Positions 5,286-7,631 of a DNA stretch of 7,631 nucleotides are shown in pieces. Position 1 is the stretch's first letter, and each line of letters starts with the position of its first letter. The stretch is from Candidatus Bathyarchaeota archaeon (lineage in GTDB: Archaea; Thermoproteota; Bathyarchaeia; Bathyarchaeales; Bathyarchaeaceae), in NCBI GenBank assembly GCA_029883255.1, contig JAOUJL010000066.1, positions 1 to 7,631 of the forward strand, read 5' to 3'. Below the pieces are notes generated by a model. The model saw only the letters and a program-made list of their open reading frames with translations. It had not been told where the DNA came from and made no database searches. The position numbers and the translations under genes were made by a program.

Positions 5286-7118
5286 ATGCTCAACATGGCT
5301 TCTGGCAAGTCACTAGATGGATACATAGGTAAGGCGGCTAAGCGCTATTCATCATTGTTTACACTTCCATCACGAAGAAAGATCATTCTTTCACTCTGTA
5401 TACTATGCATATTTGGCGGCGTTGCAACAATTCTACTATTATCTTTTTCCTACAATGGGCTTGTGCTAGGCTTGATGTTTGGTATATCTCTCTTTTTTAT
5501 CGTAGTATTATCTGATTTTATAATTACTCAGAGCAGTATGAAAACAGACCTTGTTTTTAATTTAAGACGCTGCTTGGGCCTCTCTCTCTTTTCCAGCCTA
5601 TTATGGCTTGGGTTTACTTTTCTCGGCGCTATCATCAGCGTTTTTTTTGGAAACTTAGATATTTGGATTAAGTTTTTCCTTTTCGGTTTTTATGGAGCGT
5701 TGATTCTTCGTTTACTAGTCTTTTCCACAGCTTCATTTGCTGATCGTGGAAGCGCTATTCTTTCTTCTCTCCTACAGCCCATATTGTGTATTGTCCCTAT
5801 TCTTTTCATGCGCTCAGTGATAAAGTATGATTTAACTTCCCTTTTCATCTTTTTCTCGCTTTCCATTCCAATCACTGTGGTGACGGTCTTTCTTTTCACT
5901 TATCTTTTGGACAACGTTGGCAAAAGAACTCTAGGGATGCCTTCCCTTTCTCTCTTCAAGGCATTTTTAGTGAATTGGACGGAGAGCGTGAACGCGCCTC
6001 TTGAAAAGCTCTTTGAGAGGCTTGGCAATGAAAAGGACATAAAGTTTTCTCTGCTAGCATTCAGAAGTGATGAAAGAATAAAGGCAGTGATCGTTGTTCC
6101 AGAATGTCATCCAGGCCCATTCAGAAATGTTGGTAGCAGTCTCCTCCCCTATATGATTCAAGACGCACTGGAAGACAAATTAGAGTGCGTAACTTCTGTA
6201 CCTCACGGATTGCTTGGGCACGATTTCGACCTTTCCTCTCAGCTTCAAAGTCGAAAAGTTGTAGAAGGTATTCTTTCATGCATGGATTTTTCTCATTTCA
6301 ATTCCAAGGTTACTCCTTTCATTCGAATTCGAAAAAGCGGAGCAAGTGCAAGTTGCCAAATATATGAGGATTGTGCTTTTGTCACGTTAACCATGGCGCC
6401 TAAAACTATGGAGGATTTACCTCAGAAATTAGCTTCGTATATTGTTGGCGAGGCTGAGAACCGAGGGTTGCTTTCTACAATAGTCATTGATGCCCATAAT
6501 AGCATAAATGGACCCTTTGAACTCGACGAAGCAATACGGTCTCTTAGAAAAGTTGCGGTGACAAGTCTTGAGGAAGCGCTTTCAACAAGGCGTTCTTCGT
6601 TTGAAGTGGGCATTGCAAAGGTTGTTCCTAAAGAGTTTGGCGTTAAGGAAGGTATGGGTCCCGGAGGAATAAGTGTGATGGTGACGAAGGTGGGAGACCA
6701 GAAAACCGCATACGTAACCATTGACGGAAACAACATGATGTCTGGGCTACGGGAGAAGATTCTTGCAATGCTTCAGGAAATCGGTATCTTTGACGGAGAA
6801 ATTCTCACCACCGACACGCACGTTGTGACAGGTGTTGTGCCGACCGCACGCGGATATCATCCTATTGGCGAGGCAATAGATCATACAAAGCTAATCAGTT
6901 ACATTAGGGCAGCTACGTCAAAAGCGTTGGACGATCTAAAGCCTGCGGAGGTGTCGAGGCGCACAGGCACTGTTCCAAACGTCAAGGTCATTGGAGAAAA
7001 GTCCATAGCAGACTTGTGCCTCCTTGTCGACGAAGCGATGAAACAAGCTAAAAAGCTAGCGGCTTCTCTCTTTTCGGCAGCTGGTATTATTTTGATTGGT
7101 TTGCTTATGCTTCTTTGA
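5286..7118 (+). CDS. DUF2070 family membrane protein with large His/Asp-rich cytoplasmic domain
   Basis: A 610-residue protein that I recognise as the archaeal DUF2070 family, whose function is unknown to me. Six hydrophobic segments occupy the N-terminal third (about 33-55, 58-80, 97-121, 127-147, 158-176 and 184-208). A soluble domain follows (about 215-590), and one more membrane segment ends the protein (592-610). Basic residues in the N-terminus, in loops 2 and 4 and after segment 6 predict a cytoplasmic soluble domain. That domain carries clustered polar motifs: ECHPGPF (273-279), VPHG (305-308), GHDFD (311-315), DAHNS (402-406), DGNN (480-483), TDTH (509-512) and YHPIG (524-528). They look like a metal or phosphate site, but no activity is established. 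ATG at 5286 gives the longest form. ATG at 5295 (607 residues) is as likely, since a weak SD-like AGGCGAT (5281-5287) sits 7 bases before it. An oxidoreductase operon follows after 123 bases. Confidence 0.9.
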   Translation: MLNMASGKSLDGYIGKAAKRYSSLFTLPSRRKIILSLCILCIFGGVATILLLSFSYNGLVLGLMFGISLFFIVVLSDFIITQSSMKTDLVFNLRRCLGLSLFSSLLWLGFTFLGAIISVFFGNLDIWIKFFLFGFYGALILRLLVFSTASFADRGSAILSSLLQPILCIVPILFMRSVIKYDLTSLFIFFSLSIPITVVTVFLFTYLLDNVGKRTLGMPSLSLFKAFLVNWTESVNAPLEKLFERLGNEKDIKFSLLAFRSDERIKAVIVVPECHPGPFRNVGSSLLPYMIQDALEDKLECVTSVPHGLLGHDFDLSSQLQSRKVVEGILSCMDFSHFNSKVTPFIRIRKSGASASCQIYEDCAFVTLTMAPKTMEDLPQKLASYIVGEAENRGLLSTIVIDAHNSINGPFELDEAIRSLRKVAVTSLEEALSTRRSSFEVGIAKVVPKEFGVKEGMGPGGISVMVTKVGDQKTAYVTIDGNNMMSGLREKILAMLQEIGIFDGEILTTDTHVVTGVVPTARGYHPIGEAIDHTKLISYIRAATSKALDDLKPAEVSRRTGTVPNVKVIGEKSIADLCLLVDEAMKQAKKLAASLFSAAGIILIGLLMLL

Positions 7119-7194
7119 TTGACCAACCATCGAATCGAAGGCTAACACTAATATTGCTGAGCTCGTATTTTCACTTCTACAACCGAAGGAAAAC

Positions 7195-7245
7195 ATGACG
7201 TTAAGAAAATTCATGGTGAAGCGTGATAAGGTGATCATCATATGA
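7195..7245 (+). other. Possible 16-codon leader ORF overlapping the ferredoxin start
   Basis: An ATG at 7195, preceded at 3 bases by AAGGAAA-like purines (7186-7191), opens a 16-codon frame ([16 protein letters not shown]). Its TGA at 7243-7245 overlaps the ATG of the ferredoxin gene as ATGA. The layout would allow translational coupling. The peptide is basic and matches no family I know; the ORF may well be chance. Confidence 0.2.
7228..7236 (+). promoter_or_regulatory. Strong ribosome binding site of the ferredoxin subunit
   Basis: AAGGTGATC is a near-complete match to the archaeal anti-SD (complement of GGAGGTGATC) and ends 5 bases before the ATG at 7242. It fixes that start over the internal Met17. 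Confidence 0.75.
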
Positions 7246-7490
7246 TTGCTTCGAAAACTTTACCAAAAGGGGAGAAAACACGAAAGGGAATGATCGTGAT
7301 TAATGAGGAGTTATGTAAAGGGTGTACACTCTGTGTAAGTGTTTGCCCTTTCCATCTTATTCAAATCGCGGATCATATCAGCTCTAAAGGTTACTATCCG
7401 GCAAAATTCGTGGATTTAGAAGGGAAGTGTACAGGGTGTACTGTGTGTGCTATAATGTGTCCTGACGTGGCCATCGAAGTTTATCGATAA
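7242..7490 (+). CDS. 2-oxoacid:ferredoxin oxidoreductase, two-[4Fe-4S] ferredoxin (delta-type) subunit
   Basis: An 82-residue ferredoxin-like protein with two complete [4Fe-4S] binding motifs: Cys25, 28, 31 and 35 ([12 protein letters not shown]) and Cys63, 66, 69 and 73 ([12 protein letters not shown]). About 27 residues lie between them. This size and spacing are typical of the KorD/VorD-type small subunit that passes electrons from the thiamine-diphosphate catalytic subunits to free ferredoxin. The assignment rests mainly on the next gene, a VorB-like alpha subunit 20 bases downstream on the same strand; alone the protein could be any 2x[4Fe-4S] ferredoxin. A strong SD supports the ATG at 7242. 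The N-terminal 16 residues before the first strand are basic and slightly longer than the minimal domain. It begins 123 bases after the DUF2070 gene, with no clear TATA box between them, so co-transcription is possible. Confidence 0.88.
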   Translation: MIASKTLPKGEKTRKGMIVINEELCKGCTLCVSVCPFHLIQIADHISSKGYYPAKFVDLEGKCTGCTVCAIMCPDVAIEVYR

Positions 7491-7510
7491 GAAAAGATGA
7501 AGGTAGGAAT

Positions 7511-7631
7511 ATGGGCAAGAAAACATTAATGACAGGAAACGAGGCTATAGCTGAAGCCGCTGTTCAAGCGGGGTGTAGACATTTTTTCGGCTATCCAATA
7601 ACCCCGCAAAGCGAAATTCCTGAATACCTGT
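7511..7631 (+). CDS. vorB: 2-oxoacid:ferredoxin oxidoreductase alpha subunit, VorB-like (partial, runs off the window)
   Basis: Only the first 40 codons are present; the frame is open at the window edge. The visible stretch includes [20 protein letters not shown] (residues 8-27) followed by [23 protein letters not shown] and GYPITP are the hallmarks of the N-terminus of the alpha (pyrimidine-binding) subunit of 2-oxoacid:ferredoxin oxidoreductases. The form [17 protein letters not shown] is closer to my recollection of VorB (3-methyl-2-oxobutanoate) proteins than of KorA (2-oxoglutarate), but 40 residues do not settle the substrate. The enzyme would oxidatively decarboxylate a 2-oxoacid to the acyl-CoA and reduce ferredoxin, or run in reverse. 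The ATG follows AAGGT at a 6-base spacing and lies 20 bases past the ferredoxin stop, so the two form one operon. Beta and gamma subunits are expected just beyond the window. Confidence 0.88.
   Translation, partial: MGKKTLMTGNEAIAEAAVQAGCRHFFGYPITPQSEIPEYL

Noticed and set aside
6422..6736. Minus-strand open frame of 104 codons inside the DUF2070 gene
   Set aside because: It overlaps the conserved soluble domain on the opposite strand and shows no domain or ribosome binding site; the frames at 5690-5899, 6185-6367, 6899-7126 and 7056-7241 are treated the same.
1..7631. CRISPR array, insertion sequence, integration site or replication origin
   Set aside because: No regularly spaced direct repeats, transposase or integrase motifs, terminal inverted repeats or clustered origin-type boxes were seen; gene content is that of a chromosomal core region.

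Overview
The window looks like ordinary chromosomal DNA from an archaeon. The evidence is a Sec61-beta type translocon subunit, an archaeal-type serine hydroxymethyltransferase, a divergent Sm-like protein, a membrane protein of the archaeal DUF2070 family, TATA-like boxes 20-30 bases before likely transcription starts, and strong Shine-Dalgarno (SD) matches (GGAGGT, GAGGTG, AAGGTGATC) inside operons. The gene mix would suit a TACK-type lineage such as Bathyarchaeia. That placement is inference from general knowledge, without any alignment. I see no insertion sequence, integrase, CRISPR array, tRNA or rRNA.

Layout. Bases 1-59 hold no recognisable gene. Bases 60-2594 (minus strand) are a tight three-gene ABC-2 exporter operon, transcribed ATPase (1629-2594), permease A (843-1613), permease B (60-842). 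The gaps are 15 bases and zero bases. Bases 2595-2791 are non-coding and probably hold the operon's control region. Bases 2792-4108 (minus) encode GlyA. A 119-base divergent spacer with a 12-base AT-rich palindrome separates it from secG (4228-4422, plus). After a convergent junction come two small minus-strand genes: an Sm-like protein (4466-4756) and a small helix-turn-helix protein (4850-5095). A 190-base divergent spacer with two inverted repeats leads to the large DUF2070 membrane protein (5286-7118, plus). A 2-oxoacid:ferredoxin oxidoreductase operon follows: a two-cluster ferredoxin subunit (7242-7490), then the start of a VorB-like alpha subunit (7511 to the window edge).

How the genes work together. 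The ATPase and the two paralogous permeases should form one heteromeric exporter of unknown substrate. GlyA (one-carbon and glycine-serine metabolism), Sec61-beta (protein export), the Sm-like protein (RNA-related) and the oxidoreductase (oxidation of 2-oxoacids with ferredoxin) are housekeeping functions that merely sit side by side. I find no convincing new multi-gene system. The points most worth a second look are the His/Asp-rich cytoplasmic domain of the DUF2070 protein, the Asn in place of the switch histidine in the ABC ATPase, and the inverted repeats between the helix-turn-helix gene and the DUF2070 gene.
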